Shown: positions 11,301-22,030, counted from the stretch's first letter. The stretch is 64,000 bases of DNA from Watersipora subatra (GCF_963576615.1 NC_088708.1:5022001-5086000), one strand, 5' to 3'. Translations and numbers: made by a program. The notes: generated from the sequence alone by a model not told the origin.

Positions 11301-14300
11301 TAGTTACTAGTAGATGACTATCTTATCAAGTAAGTGTGTCTAATTACACTCCTGTTAGTTATTAGTAGATGACTATCTTATCAAGTAAGTATATCTAATT
11401 ACACTCCTGTTAGTTACTAGTAGATGACTATCTTATCAAGTAAGTATATCTAATTACACACCTGTTAGCTACTAGTAGATGACTATCTTATCAAGTAAGT
11501 ATATCAAATTACACTCCTGTTAGTTACTAGTAGATGACTATCTTATCTAGTAAGTATATCTAATTACACTCCTGTTAGTTATTAGTAGATGACTATCTTA
11601 TCAAGTAAGTATATCTAATTACACTCCTGTTAGTTACTAGTAGATGACTATCTTATCAAGTAAGTATATCTAATTACACTCCTGTTAGTTACTAGTAGAT
11701 GACTATCTTATCAAGTAAGTATATCTAATTACACTCCTGTTAGTTACTAGTAGATGACTATCTTATCAAGTAAGTATATCTAATTACACTCCTGTTAGCT
11801 ACTAGTAGATGACTATCTTATCAAGTAAGTATATCAAATTACACTCCTGTTAGTTACTAGTAGATGACTATCTTATCAAGTAAGTGTGTCTAATTACACT
11901 CCTGTTAGTTATTAGTAGATGATTATCTTATCAAGTAAGTGTATCTAATTACACTCCTGTTAGTTATTAGTAGATGACTATCTTATCAAGTAAGTATATC
12001 TAATTACGCTTATCCCAGTTATTAGGTGTCATCTGGGTGTATATGCACTGTGATTGATGCACTTGCGCACACGCACATTATTAGGTCAATTGAAGCAAAC
12101 AGATTAGTTTCTACTGGTATTTTTGCCATATGTTTCTTTCTGAATTTTGAAGGTTGCCAAAATCAAGTTTTCGACATTACAATTATATGAGTTTTAACGA
12201 TATTTCATCGTTACCTTTTTCAATAAATGTTGCGGCACACTTTCATCAACTTTTATCATATACAAACAGACATTTTTTGCTAAGTACCTGGATGTCACAA
12301 AATTTGAATAGACAGGTTTTGCGTGTTAGCGTTTCATGCTGGTGTACAGTTGGAGCTTGGCTGCTCTTTATCTCCTTGCTCTATTTATTATTCACTGAGG
12401 CAACGATTCCTAAATTCACAAAATGCAACTAAGATGCTTTGAAGCACTACTATGCTATGAATGCTAACTAGTGTTTTCAGTAACTGTGCATAAATTTTAG
12501 ATGACATGCCACAGTCATCAACACACTTTCTATACTTCATGTACATGCTACACTTAGTATACGCTTTCTATGGTGCATGTACATGATACACCCAGTATAC
12601 ACTTTTAGAGTGCAATTACATGCTACACCCAGTATACACTTTCTATAGTGTTTGTACATGCTACACCCAGTATATACTTTCTATGGTGCGTGTACATGCT
12701 ACACCCAGCATGCATGTAGATCGGTCTATGGCTGCATTTAACGAGCTATGCATAATGTTTCAGTGTTCTTTCTTGTCTGAGAGACGGTCCTCACCCTTGA
12801 GAATGTAACCTCAGCTTTCTTACCTGCATTAGCTGCTTCAGAAGCTAGATAATGATAATGACTTTAGCCTGCACTATTTATTCATCTGTCAAGCAATGGC
12901 TCAGCTTATCATAGCTCTATGTAGACATCGCTGGCATTGCATATCACTGGAACAAAAGCAATTACTGTGTTTTGGTGTGGGAGCATTTTTTCACTGACAA
13001 ACCTACAATTTCGCTTTTGAGTTATGTCACCATGACATCTAGCTGATTGCTTGTCAGACAATAAACTAGTCTACCGACTAATGCACTATAATTAAATGAG
13101 AGTATTGTGTGCAAACAATAAAATATTACATACATCATTTAAACAGAGATCCACCCACGCAAAATTCATACACTATCGAAATAGTTGGTGATCCAGAACA
13201 CGAAATACCATTTGAAAGCTATATTGGCCAAATGATCCAAATGCCGAACTGATCGGTTACCCATCACACCAGAATTATTTTAAAAACTTTATAATTATGC
13301 AGTTTGTGCTGTCACAGATGAGCTAGTTGTTTTCAATGATTTCAAGTGAATCTTCATAATTTCACAGGCATAACAAAAGGTATGAGAGACCGCCAACACC
13401 AGATCAGATGAGCATTCCGCCCTCTCAATGGATGGCCAAGTTTAACCAATGGAAAGCTGATGTAGCCGAAATCCTAGAAAAGTAATTATTACTCCACTCT
13501 CCCTTTTTTACACGTTTGTTAGGAGACCTGTTTTGGCTGTGAACATTTTTTTAGAGAATATTGCTGGCATTGTTAGATAACATACATCTCCAGAATTATT
13601 CAATTAGATTCACTGTAAACTTTGCTTCTACCGTGCCACACCTCACTGTAGTTATTCGTTACAGCGCCACACCTCACTGTAATAATTCATTACAGTGCCA
13701 CACCTCACTGTAGTAATTCGTTACAGCGCCACACCTCACTGTAATAATTCATTGCAGCACCACACCTCACTGGAGTAATTCATTACAGCGCCACACCTCA
13801 CTGTAATAATTCATTGCAGCGCCACACCTCACTGCAGTAATTCATTACAGTGCCACACCTCACTGTAATAATTCATTACAGCGCCACACCTCACTGCAGT
13901 AATTCATTACAGCGCCACACCTCACTGTAATAATTCATTACAGCGCCACACCTCACTAGTAATTCATTACAGCGCCACACCTCACTGTAATAATTCATTG
14001 CAGCGCCACACCTCACTGCAGTAATTCATTACAGCGCCACACCTTACTGTAATAATTCATTGCAGCGCCACACCTCACTGCAGTAATTCATTACAGCGCC
14101 ACACCTCGCTGTAATAATTCATTACAGCGACACATCTCACTGTAGTACTTCAATACAGCTCTAACCCTCTCTGTAGTACAGTGCACCCCTCCATGCGGCA
14201 AGAATTTGTTCCGTCGTTAGCATCATAAGGCGAGAATGTCGTATAGAGAGGTGTAGAAACCCATAGCAATATCTAATGCTCACATCCCTGAGTAAAAAAC

Positions 14301-16142
14301 ATCAAAATTTTATATACGTACTGTACATATTAAAAAATGGATAACAAAACACAGCAGATGCTCTTACAACGTAACTAATCCGTTCCAGGAACGTTTGCGC
14401 AGCAGCTGTTTTTTGTTTTGTCGACGCATATAATGATTTACCACGACGAAATAGAATGTCGCGAAAGTTGTATATATAATAGGTATAGCTTTACACGCGC
14501 GTCGTTTTTCTCTCGCGCAAGTGCGGCAAGATTGATTAACATTCAAATCGAATTTGAGAACTCGCCCGACTTGACACTTTACGTTACGTGGAATTTTTTA
14601 CGTAGCAAAAACTTCACATAAGTTCTTTACATTATCTGGAATTTACGTTATAGAATGTATACGTCATAGGAGCGTCTACTGTAGTCTATTAACCTTAGTA
14701 ACATAGTTACCTACAGTAACCTTCGTGTATTTAGTAGTTATGATCTGCAATAAAAGGTAACATTATTATTACAGTACTTACCGTGTGGGGCTATTACCTT
14801 CGAGACAGACACATAACATAAATGTTGAATTTAACTTAAATGAATTTAGCTTACTAAACACACACTTGAAGCTGAGTTTTAGTATGTATTTTACTAAACT
14901 AAACTTTAATTTTGTCATTGTCTTAATCTTTATTACCTGTTTCCTGTTTCGCTTCCACCATAACTTGAGACGGATAATGCTGAACTGAGAGTGAGCGAGC
15001 ATTGTATATCTTTCAGGCGTTGTGGGAGGGAATAATTTCTTTTAGGCATTGTGGGAGGGATTGCCGCGAATAGCATATCGGCATCTTCATTATTTCGACG
15101 TATTCATCACACTGTCTGCCAAATTTGAATTTTGAGAGTCATTTTGGTTAATGTCGTACGGCAAAAAAATGTTTTATGGAAGAGACAAAAAACCGTTGTG
15201 TTCTCACCTCAGCATCTCGCCTCGACACCTCGCCTCGACACCTCGCCTCGGCATCTCGCTTCATTATGCCATCTCAGTTCGCTGCCTCAGTCATTCACTA
15301 CAGCACCTCATGGCAGCTCTTCTTGGTAGTACCTCACATCAATATCTCACCGCAGCACCTCAATAAACTTCATTACAATGCCTCACCGATGCATACGCTG
15401 ATACTCAATAAAAAAGTGTAATATTGCTCATATAATAGCACAAATGCCAATGGATTCTTATGTGGGCCATGATTCTCTAATGCACTCTGAATAGCCTTTT
15501 TCTGGTTACAAATTAGGGTAGCAGAGTTTTACTTTAATTAATAAACATGACTGTCCTGTTTTAAAATGAACTCTTTCCTGCATTGGTCTACTTTGCATGT
15601 TGCTGGCCCATTATGAATAGTAATTACATCTAGACACTGTAAGTAGTTTTGTGGTTAGTGTTTGCATGCAGATGATACACGCAAGCAATCCTCCATGAAT
15701 GTATTCTAAATTGTTTTTTTAACGACTGTCTAGGGCTGTTGACTCGCTAATCGTGACATTCAGAGTAATTCATTGTGTTGCTGTGGTGCTGGCAGCTGTG
15801 CAGCTGATGGTACTAGCTACTCATAGCCTGTGCTCTTTGTTTTGGTCGTAGTTAGAAAGTTAAAGTAACAGCAGTTTATCATCCAGTTACGAGTTATCGT
15901 AAACCACTTTCCATTTTATGCTTATTCTAAAAGATACATCTTCCTCTATCTGATGTAGTCTTAGTATTCTTATTATAAACTCATATCTTACATTATTCCT
16001 ACACATAATTGATTTCTAGCAAGCTTGCATATATGTATCTATTATAGAGGCATATCATGTGGGTAGCATGCATATAAATAATTTACAATTTACATAATAT
16101 GTAAAGTGTCATATTCTCACCCATTTTACCTCGATTTTTCAC

Positions 16143-16180
<38 letters not shown>

Positions 16181-19100
16181 TGTATATAAATATGTATATA
16201 CATATATATACACATATATGTATATAAATATGTAAATACGTATATATATACATGTATATACATTTGTATACATGTATATATATGTATATATATACATTTT
16301 ATCTCCATCCATACCAAGTTCGATAGACACATAGAAAGCTATAGATTTTATAGTTGGATAGATAGATACACATAGATACATGGATGGATAGATACATAGA
16401 TGAACAGATAGATGTATAAGTAGACAGTCAGATGGGTAGATACGTAGATATGTAGATATGGCATATTCCTAGGAAAAGCTAATATCTTCAGGCGGCTGTT
16501 GCTATTCCAAGGTTTTTCTAGAAAACCTGAATTTGAGTGGTTTTGTTGCAACTTGCGGTTAAGAGAGGTAGGAATCCATCATATATGTATACCGTGTACG
16601 TGTATATACATAGGATATAAATAAGACAGCTGCTTCTGATAATAATAGGAAGAAGATCAAGTCGCGTGTCGTAGAGAATGATGAGGAGACTCTGATGAGG
16701 AGACAGAAGAATATCGACTATTGTAAGAGCACCGAAGCTTACCATCAGTATCTCACACTTATTCCCAAGTATGTTCATACCATCAGTATCTCACACTCAT
16801 TCCCAAGTATGTTCATACCATCAGTATCTTACACTCATTCCCAAGTATGTTCACACCATCAGTATCTCACACTCATTTCCAAGTATGATCATACCATCAG
16901 TATCTTACACTCATTCCCAAGTATGTTCATACCATCAGTATCTCACACTCATTCCCAAATATGTTCACACCATCAGTATCTCACACTCATTCCCAAGTAT
17001 GTTCATACCATCAGTATCTCACACTCATTCCCAAGTATGTTCACACCATCAGTATCTTACACTCATTCCCAAGTATTTTCACACCATCAGTATCTCACAC
17101 TCATTCCCAAGTATGTTCTCACCATCAGTATCTCACACTCATTCCCAAGTATGTTCCTACCTTCAGTATCTCACACTCATTCCCAAGTATGTTCACACCA
17201 TCAGTATCTCACACTCATTCCCAAGTATGTTCATACCATCAGTATCTCACACTCATTCCCAAGTATGTTCACACCATCAGTATCTCACACTCATTCCCAA
17301 GTATGTTCATACCATCAGTATCTCACACTCATTCCCAAGTATGTTCTCACCATCAGTATCTCACACTCATTCCCAAGTATGTTCCTACCTTCAGTATCTC
17401 ACACTCATTCCCAAGTATGTTCACACCATCAGTATCTCACACTCATTCCCAAGTATGTTCATACCATCAGTATCTCACACTCATTCCCAAGTATGTTCAC
17501 ACCATCAGTAACTCACACTCGTTCCCAAGTATGTTCATACCATCAGTATCTTACACTCATTCCCAAGTATTTTCACACCATCAGTATCTCACACTTATTC
17601 CCAAGTATGTTCATACCATCAGTATCTCACACTCATTCCCAAGTATGTTCACACCATCAGTATCTTACACTCATTCCCAAGTATTTTCACACCATCAGTA
17701 TCTCACACTCATTCCCAAGTATTTTCACACCATCAGTATCTCACACTCATTCCCAAGTATGTTCACACCATCAGTATCTTACACTCATTCCCAAGTATTT
17801 TCACACCATCAGTATCTCACACTTATTCCCAAGTATGTTCATACCATCAGTATCTCACACTCATTCCCAAGTATGTTCACACCATCAGTATCTTACACTC
17901 ATTCCCAAGTATTTTCACACCATCAGTATCTCAAACTTATTCCCAAGTATGTTCATACCATCAGTATCTCACACTCATTCCCAAGTATGTTCACACCATC
18001 AGTATCTTACACTCATTCCCAAGTATTTTCACACCATCAGTATCTCACACTTATTCCCAAGTATGTTCATACCATCAGTATCTCACACTCATTCCCAAGT
18101 ATGTTCACACCATCAGTATCTCACACTCATTCCCAAGTATGTTCCTACCTTCAGTATCTCACACTCATTCCCAAGTATGTTCACACCATCAGTAACTCAC
18201 ACTCGTTCCCAAGTATGTTCATACCATCAGTATCTCACACTCATTCCCAAGTATGTTCATACCATCAGTATCTCACACTCATTCCCAAATATGTTCACAC
18301 CATCAGTATCTCACACTCATTCCCAAGTATGTTCATACCATCAGTATCTCACACTCATTCCCAAGTATGTTCTCACCATCAGTATCTCACACTCATTCCC
18401 AAGTATGTTCCTACCTTCAGTATCTCACACTCATTCCCAAGTATGTTCACACCATCAGTATCTCACACTCATTCCCAAGTATTTTCACACCATCAGTATC
18501 TCACACTTATTCCCAAGTATGTTCATACCATCAGTATCTCACACTCATTCCCAAGTATGTTCATACCATCAGTATCTCACACTCATTCCCAAGTATGTTC
18601 ATACCATCAGTATCTCACACTCATTCCCAAGTATGTTCATACCATCAGTAACTCACACTCGTTCCCAAGTATGTTCATACCATCAGTATCTCACACTTAT
18701 TCCCAAGTATGTTCATACCATCAGTATCTCACACTCATTCCCAAGTATGTTCACACCATCAGTATCTTACACTCATTCCCAAGTATTTTCACACCATCAG
18801 TATCTCACACTTATTCCCAAGTATGTTCATACCTTCAGTATCTCACACTCATTCCCAAGTATGTTGACACCATCAGTATCTCACACTCATTCCCAAGTAT
18901 GTTCATACCATCAGTAACTCACACTCGTTCCCAAGTATGTTGACACCATCAGTATCTTACACTCATTCCCAAGTATTTTCACACCATCAGTATCTCACAC
19001 TCATTCCCAAGTATGTTCTCACCATCAGTATCTCACACTCATTCCCAAGTATGTTCCTACCTTCAGTATCTCACACTCATTCCCAAGTATGTTCACACCA

Positions 19101-21716
19101 TCAGTATCTCACACTCATTCCCAAGTATGTTCATACCATCAGTATCTCACACTCATTCCCAAGTATGTTCACACCATCAGTATCTCACACTCATTCCCAA
19201 GTATGTTCATACCATCAGTAACTCACACTCGTTCCCAAGTATGTTCATACCATCAGTATCTCCCACTCATTCCCAAGTATGTTCATACCATCAGTATCTC
19301 ACACTCATTCCCAAATATGTTCACACCATCAGTATCTCACACTCATTCCCAAATATGTTCACACCATCAGTATCTCACACTCATTCCCAAGTATGTTCAT
19401 ACCATCAGTATCTCACACTCATTCCCAAGTATGTTCACACCATCAGTATCTCACACTCATTCCCAAGTATGTTCCTACCTTCAGTATCTCAGACTCATTC
19501 CCAAGTATGTTCACACCATCAGTATCTCACACTCATTCCCAAGTATGTTCACACCATCAGTATCTCACACTCATTCCCAAGTATGTTCACACTATCAGTA
19601 TCTTACACTCATTCCCAAGTATTTTCACACCATCAGTATCTCATACTTATTCCCAAGTATGTTCATACCATCAGTATCTCACACTCATTCCCAAGTATGA
19701 TCATACCATCAGTATCTCACACTTCTTCCCAAGTATGTTCTTACCATCAGTATCTCACACTCATTCCCAAGTATGTTCACACCATCAGTATCTCACACTT
19801 ATTCCCAAGTATGTTCATACCTTCAGTATCTCACACTTATTCCCAAGTATGGTCATACCTTCAGTATCTCACACTCATTCCCAAGTATGATCATACCATC
19901 AGTATCTCACACTCATTCCCAAGTATGTTCATACCTTCAGTATCTCAGACTCATTCCCAAGTATGTTTATACCATCAGTATCTCACACTTATTCCCAAGT
20001 ATGTTCATACCATCAGTATCTCACACTCATTCCCAAGTATGATCATACCATCAGTATCTCACACTTATTCCCAAGTATGTTCTTACCATCAGTATCTCAC
20101 ACTCATTCCCAAGTATGTTCACACCATCAGTATCTCACACTCATTCCCAAGTATGTTCATACCATCAGTATCTCACACTCATTCCCAAGTATGTTCACAC
20201 CATCAGTATCTCACACTCATTCCCAAGTATGTTCATACCTTCAGTATCTCACACTCATTCCCAAGTATGTTTATACCTTCAGTGTCTCACACTTATTCCC
20301 AAGTATGTTTATGTTTTTTATTCTGCTTTGATTTAAAGCAACTTAAACAGAATAGTGATTCAGTTCAACCTCACTTGCTATTTGAAGTCTTCATATGCTG
20401 TCGAAATAAATAAGTCTAGATTTGTTATTTCTCTAAGTAGCAAAGTGGGTGCTCAAACTATTCAGCTACATGCTAAGCAGTCATCTTGGCTATAGCTTTG
20501 CTGAAGGCTTCCTAAAGCCTGATTCCCATATATGCAGCAAGTACTGGTGGCAGGATTGCAGGGATACTTGCACTGAAATGGGAACTTACGCGCCGAGTAC
20601 TGTCAGGAGTTGCCGGCGGTCAACACAAGAGCTCAGCGCTGTTTGACTTTTGCCAGGATCCGCAGGCAAAACCTTCTCGAAATGCACTGTAAAGGTGAAG
20701 GTCAGCACTTTCAAAACGGCATGATGAAGAGCCATTTTTATGTGATCGTTAGCTACGCAGTTTTATGTGAACATAAAGTCTGGTTCCCATCTCGCTTGCA
20801 AGACCACGGCGGTAACTTGCGCAGCAAAACGCTTGCGACGCTAGGCTCAGTGGCGTCTGTTCACATATAAAGCTGCATCGCAAAACATAATCGCATATTA
20901 ACTTAAAAGTTCGCTCGCCATGCCGTTTCGATAATGGTGACATTCACCTGTACATTGCATTTCAGGAAGGTTTTTCCTGCGGCTTTTCGCGAAACTTGAA
21001 CAGCGCTAAACTCTTGCGTTGACCACGGGCAACTACTGACGATATTCGGCGGTACATGGCGTATAGGTTCACATTTCACCGCCATAGCCTGCGGTGCTGT
21101 TGCTGGTGCTTTGTGGCGCATATGGGAACCAGGCTTAAGCTGTCGAGCCTAGCACCGCAAGTGCTTTGCTGTGTAAGATTACCGCTGGGGGCTCGTAGCC
21201 GACCTAGAAACCACGCTTTATTCACTGGTGTTGCGCGAACCAGTGACATAAGACTGCTCTGTGTTTGACTGGTCGGTGGAGTCTCATTTGTCTCAATCAA
21301 CGCATGATGAATTGCATGATGAGTTGCTAGTATTGCCATAGCTTACCAAACTGATTATTCATAGTAATGCTGGCTATAGTTTCATAGCTTTTCCGTTTCT
21401 TCACATTTTTCTGTGACAGTCATGAGGACATTTTTTTCCATTGCTAGGCATTCTTGTAGCTTGGCAACAGTTTGAACAGGCTGAAGTACATTAATGAACC
21501 AGCATAAACCAGCTGGTCTGAAGCCTCGTCAAACCACATCAGATGTAGCTACAATGTATTCAAAAAATTTTATGTAGATCTAAAAGACAAAGGAGAGATC
21601 CAAGAACACCTGACAAGTTTGCAATATACAGTCGGAGAGCCTGGGATGGCTGCGTTAAGTCTTGGAAGTTGCGAATTCACAGGCGCTTGGAAGAGTTCAC
21701 AAAAAGTGATAGCTAA
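5272..21716 (+). CDS. SLBP: Histone RNA hairpin-binding protein (stem-loop binding protein), 5'-incomplete gene model
   Basis: Proposed coding exons: 5272-5337, 5800-5856, 6064-6404, 7936-8019, 13368-13481, 16649-16768, 21578-21716; 306 residues from the first visible codon to TAA at 21714-21716. All junction phases agree. SLBP binds the 3' stem-loop of replication-dependent histone mRNAs and directs their processing, export and translation. The RNA-binding domain spans exons 6-7: [20 protein letters not shown], then RTPDKF and YSRRAWDG, matching the family signature (RRQKQI-YGKNT, Y--Y, TPNK, YSRRSWD). YGKNT reads YCKST and SRRSW reads SRRAW here. The protein ends 13 residues after the WK of the domain, shorter than in vertebrates. 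Exon 5 carries a pre-domain RPPTPD segment. The first coding exon was not found. Introns are full of minisatellites; the 38-bp array begins inside exon 6. Confidence 0.85.
5800..5856 (+). CDS. SLBP: SLBP candidate exon
   Basis: 57 bp between acceptor ttactactgtag and donor CCAGAG|gtgagc, phase 0 to 0, starting [11 protein letters not shown]. It joins in frame to the exons on either side. No domain recognised. Confidence 0.45.
6064..6404 (+). CDS. SLBP: SLBP candidate exon, disordered N-terminal region
   Basis: Acceptor acccattgtag, phase 0 entry, 113 codons plus AG, donor ATGAG|gtaaag. It codes an SLBP-compatible disordered segment with a serine-rich stretch ([14 protein letters not shown]) near its end. 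Alternative acceptors at 6091 or 6116 would not keep phase with the previous exon. Confidence 0.5.
6475..7880 (+). repeat. 37-bp minisatellite split by an inserted TIR element
   Basis: Imperfect units of about 37 bp (ctctggtcatcccttctgat, then ataggtgttatgatagc) occur on both sides of the insertion, at about 6475-6660 and 7659-7880, within the SLBP intron after exon 3. Confidence 0.75.
6661..7658. mobile_element. Non-autonomous TIR transposon with 9-bp target duplication
   Basis: A 998-bp insert with about 55-bp terminal inverted repeats: both ends read TAGCCTGGGCAT inward and stay matched through GGGAGAGAGAG to GGGACACATAGC. It is flanked by identical CCCTCTGGT at 6652-6660 and 7659-7667, a 9-bp duplication as made by Mutator-like and some other superfamilies. 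Part of the flanking motif also occurs in each array unit, but the exact repeat at both borders supports insertion. No transposase frame; several ctcgcgag-type palindromes inside. Confidence 0.75.
7936..8019 (+). CDS. SLBP: SLBP candidate exon
   Basis: Acceptor cttgattgttcag, donor CCAAA|gtaagt; 84 bp entering in phase 2 (AG|G) and leaving in phase 2 (AA). Contains [14 protein letters not shown] and DEHFPK. In-frame with its neighbours; no domain recognised on its own. Confidence 0.55.
8064..9686 (+). mobile_element. Helitron-like dispersed element, copy 1
   Basis: Begins TCCCACGACCAAAC and ends TTTCTAG followed by T; a second copy with the same ends lies at 58106-59183. The first about 275 bp reappear inverted at about 9060-9337, so most of the element can fold back; a tail of about 350 bp (9338-9686) follows and repeats the motif TTTGGTCGTGGG. 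The 5'-TC and 3'-CTAG ends fit Helitron-type elements, but the long inverted arms are unusual and no replicase is present. Lies in the SLBP intron after exon 4. Confidence 0.6.
10195..10530 (+). repeat. Probable tRNA-derived SINE
   Basis: A tRNA-like head (ctagttggtagcatct, then ggtggtttgagcgc) is followed by a body containing gggcatgttaaagatcc, a type of block seen in invertebrate SINE bodies. Ends and target duplication not resolved. Confidence 0.4.
10612..12008 (+). repeat. 55-bp minisatellite, about 25 units
   Basis: Units of 55 bp with few substitutions run through the SLBP intron between exons 4 and 5. Most units carry TATCAAGTAAGTATATC, which is close to a perfect 5' splice site (CAA|GTAAGTAT), and TTACTAG, an acceptor-like ending. 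Larger blocks of units recur in the same variant order, indicating multi-unit duplication. Confidence 0.9.
12528..12713 (+). repeat. Short 38-bp tandem array, about 5 units
   Basis: Degenerate units built on gtacatgctacacccagtat followed by acactttctatggtg. Unrelated in sequence to the 38-bp SLBP-exon array despite equal length. Confidence 0.75.
13368..13481 (+). CDS. SLBP: SLBP exon upstream of the RNA-binding domain
   Basis: Acceptor cataatttcacag; donor GAAAA|gtaatt; 114 bp, phase 2 in and out. Codes [11 protein letters not shown] and [13 protein letters not shown]. SLBPs commonly carry a proline/TP motif and a tryptophan-containing conserved patch just before the RNA-binding domain, so position and content suit SLBP. 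The match to that region is by memory of the family, not alignment. Confidence 0.7.
13628..14160 (+). repeat. 31-bp minisatellite with 62-bp higher-order dimer, about 17 units
   Basis: Units begin cagcgccacacctcactg and alternate between gtaataattcattg/a and gcagtaattcatta endings, so the true higher-order period is mostly 62 bp. Located just after SLBP exon 5. Confidence 0.85.
14179..14681. mobile_element. Candidate Tc1/mariner-type MITE
   Basis: About 500 bp with imperfect inverted ends, CAGTGCACCCCTCCATG against CAGTAGACGCTCCTATG, each preceded by TA. It sits at the end of the 31-bp array. TIR identity is moderate, so this is tentative. Confidence 0.45.
15205..15258 (+). repeat. Short 13-bp tandem repeat
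   Basis: Three to four copies of ctcgcctcgacac with one or two changes, in the SLBP intron before exon 6. Confidence 0.6.
16141..16465 (+). repeat. AT-rich and GATA-type microsatellites
   Basis: From about 16141 to 16300 the sequence is (TA)n with tatgtatata/atacatatat variants; from about 16340 to 16465 it becomes gatagata/acatagata repeats. Open frames here are artefacts of the simple repeat. Confidence 0.9.
16649..16768 (+). CDS. SLBP: SLBP exon with first half of RNA-binding domain
   Basis: Codes [18 protein letters not shown], then [12 protein letters not shown], the clear first half of the SLBP RNA-binding domain. The donor is CCCAA|gtatgt at 16768/16769. The chosen acceptor (ctgataataatag, 16648) keeps phase 2 with the previous exon; the tag at 16608-16610 or the aag ending at 16624 would not. 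The last 28 bases of this exon plus the donor are the first unit of the 38-bp array, so the exon's 3' end is repeated 94 times downstream. Confidence 0.88.
16741..20312 (+). repeat. 38-bp minisatellite of 94 units derived from an SLBP exon-intron boundary
   Basis: Unit: accatcagtatctcacact then cattcccaagtatgttca. Start-to-start distance from the first unit (16741) to the last (20275) is exactly 93 x 38 bp, so there is no net indel. Unit 1 is coding SLBP exon 6 sequence and includes its 5' splice site. Variants recur in blocks (gtattt donors, AAATATG units that destroy the donor, cagtaactc units, ccttcag units), showing multi-unit duplication. 38 bp shifts frame each unit, so the period in protein is 114 bp/38 residues. 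The SLBP frame stays open to TAA at 18915-18917. Substitutions fall at the same unit position regardless of frame, so the array is not evolving as protein. Confidence 0.97.
20516..21135. mobile_element. Harbinger-like MITE with TAA target duplication
   Basis: 620 bp with ends AGCCTGATTCCCATAT and (inverted) AGCCTGGTTCCCATAT, flanked by TAA at 20513-20515 and 21136-21138. A 3-bp TAA/TTA duplication is characteristic of PIF/Harbinger. The arms remain related for more than 150 bp inward (gccggcggtcaac against gcccgtggtcaac), so it can form a large foldback. A further end-like ctggttcccatct at about 20780 suggests a nested or rearranged copy. Lies in the last SLBP intron. Confidence 0.65.
21578..21716 (+). 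CDS. SLBP: SLBP terminal coding exon, second half of RNA-binding domain
   Basis: Acceptor aaaaaattttatgtag; the first base A completes the Lys codon split by the exon 6 donor (AA|A). It codes [24 protein letters not shown] and ends EEFTKSDS at TAA 21714-21716. TPDK is the equivalent of the phosphorylated TPNK motif, and YSRRxWD is the hallmark of the family. The intron before this exon is about 4.8 kb, three quarters of it the 38-bp array. Confidence 0.92.
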
Positions 21717-21821
21717 TACGTTTGGTGCTCCACATCATTTCTGTTACTACTGATGAGATGTTATTGTGTGTTATTGTCATTGTAGCTGTTCGTCATTCAC
21801 TTGTTTTATTGTAATTATTTT

Positions 21822-21827
21822 AATAAA
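21822..21827 (+). terminator. Polyadenylation signal for SLBP
   Basis: AATAAA 106 bp after the SLBP stop codon, the first canonical signal downstream. Confidence 0.6.
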
Positions 21828-21864
21828 AATGTATTATTTTCTGTAATCAACAAATAATGGGTTA

Positions 21865-22030
21865 ATGGGTGTACCTGCATAGGTTCATTAGGGGGAGGAT
21901 CACTTACATGTTTTGTAGGAGGACCATTAAAGTACACACCAACATGTTCTTCAGGAGGTTCATTAGAAGACACACCAACATGTTCTTAAAGAGGTCCATC
22001 ATAGAAGACACCAGCTTGTTCTTTAGCACT
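21865..22030 (+). repeat. Degenerate tandem repeat of about 48 bp
   Basis: Three imperfect units around aggttcattag and cacaccaacatgttctt, between the 3' ends of the convergent SLBP and RNF38/44-like genes. Confidence 0.55.

Noticed and set aside
10612-12008. CRISPR-like array (also considered for 40637-42613)
   Set aside because: There are no unique spacers; the whole unit repeats. The sequence is eukaryotic and no cas genes are present.
13368-13481. This exon as a divergent copy of the SLBP RNA-binding domain itself
   Set aside because: A loose TP...W......WK resemblance was seen first, but the genuine domain is in the exons at 16649 and 21578; this exon lies just upstream of it in the protein.
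16695-20413. Frames of 740, 660 and 466 codons over the 38-bp array as a repetitive structural protein
   Set aside because: The unit is not a multiple of three and has no stop in any frame, so all frames are open; variants show no codon constraint. Only the first 28 bases of the array are accepted as coding (SLBP exon 6).
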